A stretch of 60,170 bases of DNA from Alkalinema sp. CACIAM 70d (lineage in GTDB: Bacteria; Cyanobacteriota; Cyanobacteriia; Leptolyngbyales; Leptolyngbyaceae): positions 1 to 60,170 of the forward strand of contig MUGG01000222.1 of NCBI GenBank assembly GCA_002148405.1, given 5' to 3'. Position numbers and translations under genes: made by a program. Shown piece after piece: positions 9,541-17,225 of the stretch (the stretch's first letter is position 1; each line of letters starts with the position of its first letter). The notes beneath the pieces were generated by a model. The model was not told where the DNA came from and did not search any database. It worked only from the letters and a program-made list of their open reading frames with translations.

Positions 9541-9745
9541 CTCATAGCTGAGTGCAACCGTGTTTCAACACCCCGATTGAATCAGCTTGTTCCCCGAAAA
9601 TTAAGGCGCTACCCAACGTTGGTACCAACAACAAAGGGTAGCTAAACCCCCAAGCTGATCTAGGCAGCTAGGCGGTCTGACACGGATTTTAACATTCGAT
9701 CGGGCCACCCTACTTGTCCTGCGCAAAAGGGTGGCTTTAATTTTT
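9541..9745 (+). ncRNA. Structured leader RNA with attenuator layout, copy A
   Basis: The roughly 205-nt leader runs from the predicted start to the U-run of a terminator. Visible pairings include hairpin CUCA-UAGC-UGAG (9541-9552), GCUACCC/GGGUAGC (9608-9614 with 9636-9642) capped by GUUGG/CCAAC, and AUCAGCUUG/CAAGCUGAU (9581-9589 with 9651-9659). Four complementary 5-mers alternate: AGCUG at 9546, CAGCU at 9583, AGCUG at 9653 and CAGCU at 9665. Pairing 2:3 therefore excludes 1:2 and 3:4, as in attenuators. All four are kept in copy B, where the closing pair of the first hairpin changes from C-G to U-A. It matches no riboswitch class that I recognise by eye. It could also be a free small RNA ending at the terminator. 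Confidence 0.6.
9704..9745 (+). terminator. Intrinsic terminator inside cassette A leader
   Basis: GCCACCCU (9704-9711) pairs perfectly with AGGGUGGC (9728-9735) across a 16-nt loop and is followed by UUUAAUUUUU (9736-9745). It lies between the promoter and the small ORF, so it must be either read through conditionally or the end of a small RNA. Copy B keeps the same hairpin and U-run. Confidence 0.75.
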
Positions 9746-9781
9746 GGGATTTCCTCCCGTCGTTACCCTAGGAGAAATCCC
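9746..9781 (+). promoter_or_regulatory. Hairpin abutting the start codon of the small ORF, copy A
   Basis: GGGAUUUC (9746-9753) is complementary to GAAAUCCC (9774-9781), which ends immediately before the ATG at 9782. The Shine-Dalgarno AGGAG (9770-9774) is at the edge of the loop, so the hairpin could limit ribosome access. Both arms are identical in copy B while the loop differs, which argues for selection on the pairing. Confidence 0.55.
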
Positions 9782-10000
9782 ATGTTTATTGGCTTTGACA
9801 GCAGCGATCGCGCGATCGACGATACTCGCAGACCCTTCCAAATCTACCTGCTCGGCACCCGTGAAGAAATCCAATCCACGATCAACCAACTGCAAGTGGT
9901 GCGGTTTTGCGAGCGGATTCGCTGGAGTCCACCAATTCCTGTAATGGGTTCCGATTGGAAATACATCAGCATGATGGAGCGCGATCGGGCGTCGGAGTAA
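9782..10000 (+). CDS. Small conserved protein of the duplicated cassette, copy A (72 aa)
   Basis: This is a 72-residue soluble protein of unknown function. After a variable N-terminus (MFIGFDSSD) the core runs RRPFQIYLLGTREEI, STINQLQVVRFCERI, RWSPPIPVMG and SDWKYISMMERDR. The alternation suggests a compact beta-alpha-beta fold. Copy B (33052-33279) is identical over almost the whole core, and a 27-codon fragment with the same ending lies at 36691-36774. The ATG at 9782 is chosen because it follows AGGAG with 7-nt spacing and the similarity begins there. An in-frame upstream start at 9731 lies inside the terminator. It may be regulated by the structured leader. One cysteine (VRFCERI) is conserved between copies A and B. 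Confidence 0.75.
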   Translation: MFIGFDSSDRAIDDTRRPFQIYLLGTREEIQSTINQLQVVRFCERIRWSPPIPVMGSDWKYISMMERDRASE

Positions 10001-10008
10001 GTTGTTTA

Positions 10009-10040
10009 AAAACCGGGATTTTCAGAAAATCCCGGTTTTT
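10009..10040 (+). terminator. Intrinsic terminator after small ORF A
   Basis: AAAAACCGGGATTT (10009-10022) and AAATCCCGGTTTTT (10027-10040) form a perfect 14-bp stem with a 4-nt loop, with U-runs for either strand. It begins 8 nt after the stop codon. A decayed version follows the ORF remnant at 36795, but not copy B. A further repeat-like sequence with TTATTAAGGGGGAT lies near 10085. Confidence 0.85.
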
Positions 10041-10277
10041 GGAGAGTGGCGCGATCGGAACAGTAAGCCCAATACTACCAAGTCCTTATTAAGGGGGATT
10101 TAGGGGGATCGAACGATTTGCAAGCACAAATAGGCTTGTCCTAACGATTTTGGCTACTGCTATAGAAGATCAGGATTTGCGGAGGGCCACGATCGGCGAA
10201 ATCGCTAGCTCCGTATAAATCCTGATCCCTAGGCCAACGGCGGAATAGAGGAGTATTCCCGTTCCCCGTTCTAAATC

Positions 10278-11465
10278 ATGAAGATTTTATTTCTCGATCA
10301 AAGCGGCAAGCTTGGTGGTGCAGAACTTTCGCTTTTGGATCTCGCCACAGCCTTTCGAGAAACCTGTTTGGTCGGTCTATTTGCCGATGGCCCCTTCCAG
10401 GCAGCATTAACCCAGCGGCAGATTCCCGTCCAAGTTCTCACCCAGCAAACGGTCAACGTCAGCAAAGACACGGGCTGGCTCAAGGGCGTAGCCAGTCTGA
10501 GGACTTTACTGCCGCTGATTTCCAGCACGACGCAACTCGCAAAAAACTATGATGTCATTTATGCCAACACCCAAAAAGCATTAGTCGTTGGCGCGATCGT
10601 AGCATTCCTTAGCCATCGTCCTTTGGTTTATCATTTACGTGATATTCTTTCCGCTGAGCATTTCAGTTCGACTAATTTACGCATTGCTATTGCGTTAGCT
10701 AATCGGTTCGCATCCTTAGTCATTGCTAATTCCCAAGCCACTGCCGATGCATTTCTTCAGGCCGGAGGTAGATCGGAATTAGTCAAAGTGATTTATAACG
10801 GTTTTGAGGTGGAAACCTATCGCCAATTAGCCCAGCAGGGACGGCAAACCCAACAGACATGGAAGCAGCAAATCGGACTAGGCAATCACTTTGTCGTCGG
10901 TCATTTCAGCCGTCTCTCGCCTTGGAAGGGGCAGCACGTTTTAATTGAGGCGATCGCCCAATGCCCAGACTCGATCGCCGCTGTTCTGGTGGGAGATGCC
11001 CTCTTTGGTGAAACGGATTACGTGCAGCAATTACACCAACAGGTCGATCGCCTCGGCTTGCGCGATCGGGTCAAGTTCCTTGGTTTTCAGCAAAATGTCC
11101 CCCAACTCATGGCCGCTTGTGACCTAGTCGCCCATACCTCCACCGCTCCAGAACCCTTTGGACGAGTGATAACCGAAGCAATGCTCTGTGGAACGCCGAT
11201 CGTGGCAGCTGCAGCGGGGGGAGCCGTAGAACTGGTGCACGATCGTCAGACGGGCTGGTTAACGGAACCAGGCAACAGCGCTCAATTGGCCACCGTGATT
11301 CAAGAAGCTGCAACCCAACCCAATACCCTCAACCAACTCCGTCAAGCTGCGTTGGAGTCCGCTAGCCAAAACTTCAGTATCCGGAATACGGTGACTCAGA
11401 TTCATCATGCTTTAGACGAATTAACGGACATAAAAGCCCTACATCCGCTCAAAAGCTTGGGATAA
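10278..11465 (+). CDS. Glycosyltransferase family 4
   Basis: This 395-residue GT-B-fold protein is a retaining family 4 glycosyltransferase. The N-terminal domain starts MKILFLDQSGKLGGAELSLL, with the donor-loop glycines. The C-terminal domain carries GHFSRLSPWKGQHVLIEAI near residues 210-229 and the acidic E-x7-E donor site in PEPFGRVITEAMLCGTPIVA near residues 293-312, followed by GGAVELV. It would act on the cytoplasmic side in glycolipid or exopolysaccharide synthesis. It stands alone between cassette A and a secreted protein gene, with no sugar genes beside it, so its pathway cannot be assigned. Confidence 0.9.
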   Translation: MKILFLDQSGKLGGAELSLLDLATAFRETCLVGLFADGPFQAALTQRQIPVQVLTQQTVNVSKDTGWLKGVASLRTLLPLISSTTQLAKNYDVIYANTQKALVVGAIVAFLSHRPLVYHLRDILSAEHFSSTNLRIAIALANRFASLVIANSQATADAFLQAGGRSELVKVIYNGFEVETYRQLAQQGRQTQQTWKQQIGLGNHFVVGHFSRLSPWKGQHVLIEAIAQCPDSIAAVLVGDALFGETDYVQQLHQQVDRLGLRDRVKFLGFQQNVPQLMAACDLVAHTSTAPEPFGRVITEAMLCGTPIVAAAAGGAVELVHDRQTGWLTEPGNSAQLATVIQEAATQPNTLNQLRQAALESASQNFSIRNTVTQIHHALDELTDIKALHPLKSLG

Positions 11466-11917
11466 AAGGGTTGTTCATTATCTGGATATTTCTGCAACAA
11501 ATAATTTTAAATCATCATCAAGATTTCATCTAGACCTGTGATAAACACGGGTCATTTTTATAAACTCCCGATGAAGACTCATCAATTATCAGGATTGGCA
11601 TCCGTACAAGTGCGTAGTATGAGGAATACCATAAGGTTATCCCTGGGAAATCATGCCTAGGGAGTAATCCACACTTCATCAGGTTTTTTCATCTGCCAAA
11701 AGTGCGACTTCTGGAATGGTTTTAGGTGGCTTTTCTAGAGTTAACTCAATTGTTAAAGAACGTTGTGAGTCAATATTGTTATAAGCATTACTTCTAACGA
11801 TTTGCTTACAACAAATTTCTTGAAACAAGTTATTTAGAACAAGTTGCTTAAAACAATTGTTTATATGGACAGAGTGCGTCCATTCATTACAGTTTCTCAT
11901 TTTAGGTAGGTTCAAAT
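11466..11917. other. Spacer upstream of the PTPA-CTERM gene
   Basis: This 452-bp AT-rich spacer holds a short hairpin (CCCTGGG at about 11641, CCTAGGG at about 11656) and, at about 11825-11860, repeated AACAAGTT-like words just upstream of the secreted protein gene. A leftward 78-codon frame at 11679-11915 has no convincing protein features. The promoter of the next gene must lie here but is not distinct. Confidence 0.35.
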
Positions 11918-12568
11918 ATGTCTTTTCGGAAAATTACTGCAAAAACAGCAGCCGTTGGAGCGCTTGCGACAGCTGCGACTGTAGGAATGATGTCATTTCA
12001 GGATAGTGCTCAAGCAGCCATTATTGGCAGCGGAGGCTTTATCCTCAATGGAACTACAACTGTCTCTAATGCAGGAACCAATAGTCCTACGATTCAGTTA
12101 TCTGGCTTTTCCGTTATTAACAAGTACGGTGCTTTTTCTGGTTTGTCGGGAACTCCAACCATTAAGTCACTACTCCTATCCGACCCTGGTGTAGTCAACA
12201 AAAGTCCTGCAACAGCGGGTACGTACTCTAACAATGCAGTTGTAGACTTTATTACAGGTCTCACCCTGAATGGCAAATCATTGAGCTTTGATTTAGATGC
12301 TTCCTTTATCAGTCTGTACGGATGGGTTAAAGATTTCAATGATTTTTCCATTGCTGGTCCGATTACAGGGACTTTCCGGAGTGGGAACACCGTCCTAGGC
12401 AAGGGTTTCCTCGGTGCCAATAGCATCGAACCGGGTGGCCCCATTTCCTCGATTTCATTGACAGCGACCTCTATTCCGACACCCGCGCTATTGCCCGGTT
12501 TAGTGGGAATGGGAATCAGCTTAATTCGCAAACGGAAACGGCAACTAGTTGAAATGTCCAATGCGTAG
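11918..12568 (+). CDS. Secreted protein with PTPA-CTERM sorting signal
   Basis: This 216-residue exported protein has a signal peptide (basic MSFRKITAKT, then an Ala-rich hydrophobic core, with likely cleavage after SAQA near residue 34). The body is rich in Gly, Ser, Thr and Asn and predicted to be beta-rich. The C-terminus has the tripartite sorting layout: motif PTPALLPG near residue 188, a hydrophobic GLVGMGISLI segment, and the basic RKRKR cluster. This is the PTPA variant of PEP-CTERM, processed by an exosortase-type enzyme that is not encoded in this window. The function of the mature protein is unknown; surface or matrix placement is inferred. A terminator follows at 12640. Confidence 0.8.
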   Translation: MSFRKITAKTAAVGALATAATVGMMSFQDSAQAAIIGSGGFILNGTTTVSNAGTNSPTIQLSGFSVINKYGAFSGLSGTPTIKSLLLSDPGVVNKSPATAGTYSNNAVVDFITGLTLNGKSLSFDLDASFISLYGWVKDFNDFSIAGPITGTFRSGNTVLGKGFLGANSIEPGGPISSISLTATSIPTPALLPGLVGMGISLIRKRKRQLVEMSNA

Positions 12569-12639
12569 GAAAGTCAACCACCCCTGTTCTAACTACTAAC
12601 CCTTTTCTACGCACGAACCCTTTTCTAACCCAAGTAAAT

Positions 12640-12676
12640 GACCTGTTCGGCGATCGTCGAATGGGTCTTTATTTTT
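12640..12676 (+). terminator. Intrinsic terminator after the PTPA-CTERM gene
   Basis: GACCTGTTCG (12640-12649) pairs with CGAATGGGTC (12658-12667), ten pairs including two G-U, around an 8-nt loop, followed by TTTATTTTT. Confidence 0.7.
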
Positions 12677-12822
12677 GCATCTTTTTTTGATTGATTGACG
12701 TTCTTTTTGCCCACTGATGTTCTGTCCTGGGAATCCTGTGAGCTTACAACAGGAACTTGTACCGATGACGATCGCACCATCAAAAGACTACCGTAGAGAG
12801 TAGACTTTTCAATCAATGCACC

Positions 12823-13425
12823 ATGGTTGCCCTTAATAATCGCGATTACACCTTAATTTTGGATAAAAGTGGCAGTATGTCCACCCTCGATCGGGGAGGA
12901 AAAACCCGCTGGGACGTGGCCCAGGAATCGACCCTGGCACTGGCCCGTAAATGTGAACAATTGGATCCCGATGGCATCACTGTCTATACTTTTTCTGGAC
13001 GATTCCGGCGCTATGAGAATGTGACCGCCAGTTTAGTAGAACAAATTTTCCTGGAAAATGACCCGATCGGATCCACAAATTTAGCAGCCGTCTTACAGGA
13101 TGCTTGCAATCACTACTTTCAGCGGAAGGCCAAGGGGGATGCGAAACCAGAAACTATTCTGGTGGTGACCGATGGAGAACCGGACGATCGACGGGCAGTG
13201 ATTGAAGCGGTGATTGATGCCACCCGCAAAATGGAGCGAGATGAGGAATTGGCGATCTCGTTTATTCAGGTCGGCAATGATGCAGGAGCCACGCAATTCC
13301 TCAAAGCTTTGGATGACCAACTTGAGTCTGTAGGCGCAAAGTTTGATATCTGCGACACAATCACGATGGATGAAATGGGAGATTTGAGTTTAGCGGAAGT
13401 CTTGATGAGTGCGATTCAAGACTAG
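12823..13425 (+). CDS. von Willebrand factor A domain protein
   Basis: This 200-residue single-domain VWA protein has no signal peptide or membrane segment, so it is cytoplasmic. The metal-ion-dependent adhesion site is complete: D14, S16 and S18 in DKSGSMS, a threonine candidate in the GSTNLAAVL segment near residue 87, and the aspartate of VVTDGEPDD near 117. Such proteins bind a partner through the bridging metal. The likely partner is the Gln- and Pro-rich protein encoded 75 bp downstream. Soluble VWA proteins of this type are common in cyanobacteria, but their role is not established. Confidence 0.88.
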   Translation: MVALNNRDYTLILDKSGSMSTLDRGGKTRWDVAQESTLALARKCEQLDPDGITVYTFSGRFRRYENVTASLVEQIFLENDPIGSTNLAAVLQDACNHYFQRKAKGDAKPETILVVTDGEPDDRRAVIEAVIDATRKMERDEELAISFIQVGNDAGATQFLKALDDQLESVGAKFDICDTITMDEMGDLSLAEVLMSAIQD

Positions 13426-13500
13426 GAAACCCCACGGCCAAGGGCATTTCTCGCTAGGATATTGGAGAATGAGTGCAGCCCTTCACCTTTCCATTGCGTT

Positions 13501-14124
13501 ATGGATGAAATTGATCAACTCTTGGCCAATTTAGGATCGCCTAAGCCCTCTCCCCGCTCAGCCGTTCCCCCATCGGACTCACCGCCACCGCCACCTAACC
13601 TAGAGGGGAGTGCAGCCGTAAGTTCGATCGAGGATTTGTTGGGCAGTTTGAATGAAGCGACGAAGCGACAAGTGCGTGAACAACTGCGTCATCCAGGGAT
13701 GGACGCTCAGCCTAGCCCTTCCACCGATCGGTCTATCCCCTTAACGCCTACCGCTCAGCAATCATCGCAGCCATTGCCGTCACCCTTGCCATCACCATTG
13801 CCACCAGATATTTTGCATCAGGTTAAAGCACAGTATGAGGAGCACGATCGGCAACTTTTCCAACAACAGCAAGCAGAACAAGTTGCAAAACAACAACAGG
13901 AACTCGATCGACAACATCGTCAGCAACAGCTTCGAGAACAAAGACGGGCTGAAATCGCGAAGACTGCCCAACAGTGGTTGAAACAATTAAAACCAAACTC
14001 TGAAGAAGGACGTTGGTTTGATGAATTTGCCTGTAATTATGAATCTCGTTTAGAAGCCGCGATCGATTACTTGGAGGCTTTGCAGGAAGTGAATGGTTGG
14101 CTGAAAACCCATCCGACAAAGTAG
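13501..14124 (+). CDS. Pro-rich and Gln-rich coiled-coil protein beside the VWA gene
   Basis: I do not recognise a named family. The 207-residue protein starts at ATG 13501 (MDEIDQLLANLG; a further-upstream start at 13462 is less likely). A Pro/Ser-rich linker follows, then a short helix IEDLLGSLNEATKRQVREQL. A second proline-rich linker leads to a long Gln/Arg/Glu coiled coil at about residues 110-160. A compact C-terminal segment (WFDEFACNYESRLEAAIDYLEAL) is the most conserved-looking part. It is cytoplasmic, with no signal or membrane helix. Adjacency to the VWA gene suggests that the two proteins work together, possibly with the coiled coil as scaffold. Confidence 0.65.
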   Translation: MDEIDQLLANLGSPKPSPRSAVPPSDSPPPPPNLEGSAAVSSIEDLLGSLNEATKRQVREQLRHPGMDAQPSPSTDRSIPLTPTAQQSSQPLPSPLPSPLPPDILHQVKAQYEEHDRQLFQQQQAEQVAKQQQELDRQHRQQQLREQRRAEIAKTAQQWLKQLKPNSEEGRWFDEFACNYESRLEAAIDYLEALQEVNGWLKTHPTK

Positions 14125-14178
14125 TATCCTCCGACAGGACTATCCTAGGTAATGCTATCTACTTAACTCCTGTGTGGG

Positions 14179-14724
14179 GTGGATAATGGTTTGTCCGTAA
14201 ATGGCCAATTAATTAACATCTCATCTTTTGTGAAATCTATTATTCAGTTGGTGATTCATTGGTACAAACCCATTGGTCGCACGATCGGACTTCTGCTGGG
14301 GTTGGGCATTGTTTGCGATGCTCAACCGATCGTCCAGCGGCCAGAATCTGCCTGTGATGCGGAAGCCCTTTTGACTTCCCGACAGCCCCTTGTCGAAATT
14401 CGCCCAGAAACCATCATCATGAAACCCTGGCAAGGCAAGCACCAAGTCTACGGCATTTTCATGTTACCCAAAGCAGTTCAGTCTAGGGAACCAGCTATTC
14501 TCAAAGTTAAACACATTGGTGTTTACTGTGATGTGGTTAATCGCAGTGGTTTCAAACGGGAAGGCGTGATTGCCAAACGTAATCATTTCCTCATGGTCGA
14601 TCACATTCACACTCGGACTGCTTTCTGGTTTCTCCTACTGGGCAAAGCTGACCTGATTCAAAATCCAGACAACTGGACGCTGATTTACGTTGATCCAGCC
14701 GCTCCTCGCCCGCCTCGCTTCTAG
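14179..14724 (+). CDS. Hypothetical protein with one N-terminal membrane segment
   Basis: I do not recognise this 181-residue protein. The frame opens with GTG at 14179. A hydrophobic stretch (IGRTIGLLLGLGIVCDA) at about residues 32-48 could be an anchor or late signal sequence. The remainder is soluble, with PETIIMKPWQGKHQVYGIFML, a segment VKHIGVYCDVVNRSGF, and the C-terminal TLIYVDPAAPRPPRF. It ends 11 bp from the convergent trypsin-TPR gene. Two cysteines at about 54-66 and 120 could pair if the protein is exported. No function is proposed. Confidence 0.5.
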   Translation: MDNGLSVNGQLINISSFVKSIIQLVIHWYKPIGRTIGLLLGLGIVCDAQPIVQRPESACDAEALLTSRQPLVEIRPETIIMKPWQGKHQVYGIFMLPKAVQSREPAILKVKHIGVYCDVVNRSGFKREGVIAKRNHFLMVDHIHTRTAFWFLLLGKADLIQNPDNWTLIYVDPAAPRPPRF

Positions 14725-14735
14725 CCAATTCACTC

Positions 14736-16118
14736 CTAGCGCTGCGATCGTAAACTGACTCGCAATGCTTGGGCATCCCGATCGCGCGGTTCGATCGCCA
14801 ATGCCTGATTGACCGCCACCAATGCCTCCGCCGATTTGCCCAACGATTGCAAAACCCGCCCCTTCAAAACCCAAGCTTCCACAAACTCCGGCTGCAATTG
14901 AAGCGCTCGATCGAGATCTAACAACGCGGCCTGATGCTGTTGCAACCCCGGCCCTAACACCTGCGCCCGCAAATACAATGCAACATAGGCTTGGGGATCG
15001 ATTTGCAAGGCTTGATCCAACGCGCCGATCGCTTCGATCGAACGGCCTAGTTGAGCTAACACCAATGCCTTAGCTTGCCATGCGCGATAGAAATTCGGTT
15101 GCAATTGCGTTGCACGATCGAAGGCGTTTACCGCCTCCTGAGGCCGCTGCATCGCCTGCAAAATCACCCCTTGGAAATACCAAAACTGGGGAGTGTTAAA
15201 GTCCAATTCCAAGGCTTTATCGATCGCGGCTAACGCTTCAGAAAATCGTCCCAAGCGATAGAGGGTATTGCTGTAATTCACCCAGGTCATCGCACTCGGT
15301 GCCCCCGCAGGTGTGACGATCCAATTCCGCAGCAGCTTTGCCATTGCAGTCGTTTCGGGGAGAGTGGGTGCCGGGGGTGGATTGTCCTTCGTTTGTACCG
15401 ATAGTCGGGGTTGGTACTGCAACAACGTCCGCATCAGGATCCCCGAACTGTAGCCTAACCGTAAACGCCGAGGTTCCTGTAACTGCGGATCAAATGTTTC
15501 TTCTCCCTCCGATCGCCCATGAATCGCTACCACATAGCCATTAAGATCGAACAGCGGACTACCACTCATGCCCGCCTCCGCCAGATTGGTGTAGAACACG
15601 CGATAACCTTGGGAAAAGGGATTTTGCGCGAGGGCGATCGCTTGATTCGTGGGCACCACTTGGCCGGGGATGAACAGGCGAATCTGCTCAGAAACCGCTG
15701 CACTAGGAGCCGGAAACCCGGAAATAAAGAGCGGTTGCTGGGAACTCGGCAAATAGTTCGCCAGCTTAGCCGTCGCGTAACTCACAGAACTACGAAACTG
15801 CACCAACGCGAGATCTAAATTCGGCAACGGCTGAATGCTGCGCCATTCTACGGGATAACGCTTGCCATCGGGCGTCACCACCGTATAGCGATCCTGGACT
15901 TGCACGCCGTGGTGGGTCGTCAGTACTGTATAGACCTCACCCTGTCGATCGATCAACACGCCAGAACTGGGGCGATCGGCCTGAATTCGCACTGTTACAG
16001 ACTGTGCAATCTCGTTGAGGCGATCGATCGGTAATGCCTGTGCAGGAGCCATTACCCCAAGGGTCATCCCTGGGCCAATTAATAGTGCTAATACTCCGGG
16101 AATCAACCGACGATCCAT
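14736..16118 (-). CDS. Secreted trypsin-like serine protease with TPR repeats
   Basis: This 460-residue protein has a signal peptide with probable cleavage after PAQA near residue 29. The S1-fold protease domain covers about 30-240. Its triad is visible as His in TTHHGV near residue 68, Asp in NLDLALVQF near 103 and Ser in GMSGSPLF near 193. About five TPR units follow at about 270-455 (repeated YNL-type helices such as ALAAIDKALELD, AVNAFDRATQLQP and AIGALDQALQIDP), usually a protein-binding surface. It should act in the periplasm or thylakoid lumen. Protease-TPR fusions of this kind are widespread in cyanobacteria, with no assigned substrate. It is monocistronic, convergent with the preceding hypothetical gene and divergent from the peroxiredoxin gene. 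Confidence 0.85.
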   Translation of the reverse strand: MDRRLIPGVLALLIGPGMTLGVMAPAQALPIDRLNEIAQSVTVRIQADRPSSGVLIDRQGEVYTVLTTHHGVQVQDRYTVVTPDGKRYPVEWRSIQPLPNLDLALVQFRSSVSYATAKLANYLPSSQQPLFISGFPAPSAAVSEQIRLFIPGQVVPTNQAIALAQNPFSQGYRVFYTNLAEAGMSGSPLFDLNGYVVAIHGRSEGEETFDPQLQEPRRLRLGYSSGILMRTLLQYQPRLSVQTKDNPPPAPTLPETTAMAKLLRNWIVTPAGAPSAMTWVNYSNTLYRLGRFSEALAAIDKALELDFNTPQFWYFQGVILQAMQRPQEAVNAFDRATQLQPNFYRAWQAKALVLAQLGRSIEAIGALDQALQIDPQAYVALYLRAQVLGPGLQQHQAALLDLDRALQLQPEFVEAWVLKGRVLQSLGKSAEALVAVNQALAIEPRDRDAQALRVSLRSQR

Positions 16119-16526
16119 GTCACCCCGTTAGGCATTTGCCTCACAAATTCACAACAAATTCCCAATTCAACAATCGGTCACACCACCCGTAAACGCGATC
16201 AGCCTAGAGCAGTTGTCGCCTGTTCTAGTTTTCCAGCTAAACGTCCAGCTTCAGGATAAAAGCCAAACCCCCTGTCCCGACTCTTTTACTTCAGTAATAA
16301 AGCAAATGAGTGCGATCGATCTTGATCTTTTGGCAAAATTCGCTATCTTGACTGAGGATGATTACCTATTGGCATCCCCTTAATCAAAATCGTTATGACT
16401 ATGATATAGTTGTAACAGTTCTTAAATTATGCCCTAGTACGGTCTCAAGTTCCGTCTAAGGCTGGATTCTGAGAACTCATTAGATTTTGAAGCGATTACA
16501 TCACTGCTATTCAGGAGAAGTTTCCC
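16119..16526. other. Divergent spacer between protease and peroxiredoxin genes
   Basis: This 408-bp region must carry two divergent promoters. It becomes AT-rich toward the peroxiredoxin, with TATGAT at 16400-16405 and ATATAGT beside it as possible -10 elements, but no good -35 partner. The Shine-Dalgarno CAGGAGAAG lies just before the peroxiredoxin ATG. Confidence 0.4.
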
Positions 16527-17120
16527 ATGTCTGAATGCCTCCGGGTTGGTCAAGCGGCCCCTGACTTTACTGCCACTGCCGTAGTTGACCAAGAGTTCAA
16601 GACGATCAAACTGTCGGACTATCGCGGTAAATATGTTGTCCTGTTCTTCTATCCGCTGGACTTCACCTTTGTGTGCCCCACCGAAATCACTGCATTCAGC
16701 GATCGCTACGAAGAATTCAGCAAGCTGAATACTGAAGTGTTGGGCGTCTCCGTCGATAGCGAATTCTCTCACTTGGCGTGGATTCAAACCGATCGTAAGA
16801 GCGGTGGTGTGGGTGACCTGAACTATCCTCTGGTAGCTGACCTGAAGAAAGAAATCAGCACTGCTTACAATGTGCTCGATCCCGATGCAGGCGTGGCACT
16901 GCGCGGCCTGTTCATCATCGACAAAGAAGGCATTATCCAACACTCCACCATCAATAACTTGGCTGTAGGTCGTAGCGTAGATGAAACCCTGCGTACCCTC
17001 CAAGCCTTCCAGTACACCCAGTCCCACCCCGATGAAGTGTGCCCCGCAGGTTGGCAGCCCGGTGCCGCTACGATGAACCCCGACCCCGTCAAGTCTAAGG
17101 AATACTTCGCTGCAGTATAA
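16527..17120 (+). CDS. Typical 2-Cys peroxiredoxin
   Basis: This 197-residue thioredoxin-fold peroxidase reduces H2O2 and organic peroxides using thioredoxin. The peroxidatic cysteine is C50 in FTFVCPTE, the resolving cysteine is C172 in EVCPAGW, and catalytic Thr/Arg neighbours are present (PTE, IQTDRKSG). The GGVG motif (about residues 93-96) and the C-terminal YF in KEYFAAV are both present. These are the two marks of peroxiredoxins that are prone to over-oxidation of C50. A good Shine-Dalgarno (AGGAG) precedes the ATG, and a strong terminator follows at 17174, so it is monocistronic. It is the cyanobacterial homologue of plastid 2-Cys Prx (Prx1/AhpC family). Confidence 0.95.
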   Translation: MSECLRVGQAAPDFTATAVVDQEFKTIKLSDYRGKYVVLFFYPLDFTFVCPTEITAFSDRYEEFSKLNTEVLGVSVDSEFSHLAWIQTDRKSGGVGDLNYPLVADLKKEISTAYNVLDPDAGVALRGLFIIDKEGIIQHSTINNLAVGRSVDETLRTLQAFQYTQSHPDEVCPAGWQPGAATMNPDPVKSKEYFAAV

Positions 17121-17173
17121 CTGGCAGTGATGGTATTTCCGGGTCGTATCGTGTTAAGCGATCGATGAATAAG

Positions 17174-17217
17174 AAAGGTGCGTGAGCTTGTGGAAGTGCA
17201 AGTTAACGCACCTTTTT
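17174..17217 (+). terminator. Bidirectional terminator between peroxiredoxin and protease genes
   Basis: AAAGGTGCGT (17174-17183) pairs with ACGCACCTTT (17206-17215), with further U residues after it. It lies 54 nt after the peroxiredoxin stop and 9 nt from the convergent protease gene, so it probably serves both. Confidence 0.85.
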
Positions 17218-17225
17218 CATTGGGA

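Larger units (their letters stand above)
9453..10000 (+). repeat. Duplicated leader-plus-small-ORF cassette, copy A
   Basis: The segment from the 15-bp repeats at 9453 to the stop codon of the 72-aa ORF recurs in inverted orientation at 33052-33624. Alignment by eye shows most bases conserved through the promoter, leader, terminator and coding region, while the flanking genes are unrelated. Long identical blocks cover the terminator region around 9690-9730 and most of the ORF. The cassette lies between ccs1 and a glycosyltransferase gene. No transposase, target-site duplication or terminal inverted repeat was seen, so the copying mechanism is unknown. A third, partial copy of the ORF end is at 36691-36774. 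Confidence 0.85.

Noticed and set aside
9541..9745. Glutamine (glnA/downstream-peptide) riboswitch as identity of the cassette leader
   Set aside because: The short downstream ORF fits that idea, but the conserved core I would expect around GGAAGUAGG is not visible. A covariance-model scan is still needed.
9453..10000. Insertion sequence or MITE as explanation of the cassette
   Set aside because: No transposase, no terminal inverted repeats and no target-site duplication could be seen at either copy's ends.
11679..11915. Leftward 78-codon ORF before the PTPA-CTERM gene
   Set aside because: Overlaps the leader of the next gene, and its repetitive Asn/Leu sequence derives from the AACAAGTT words.
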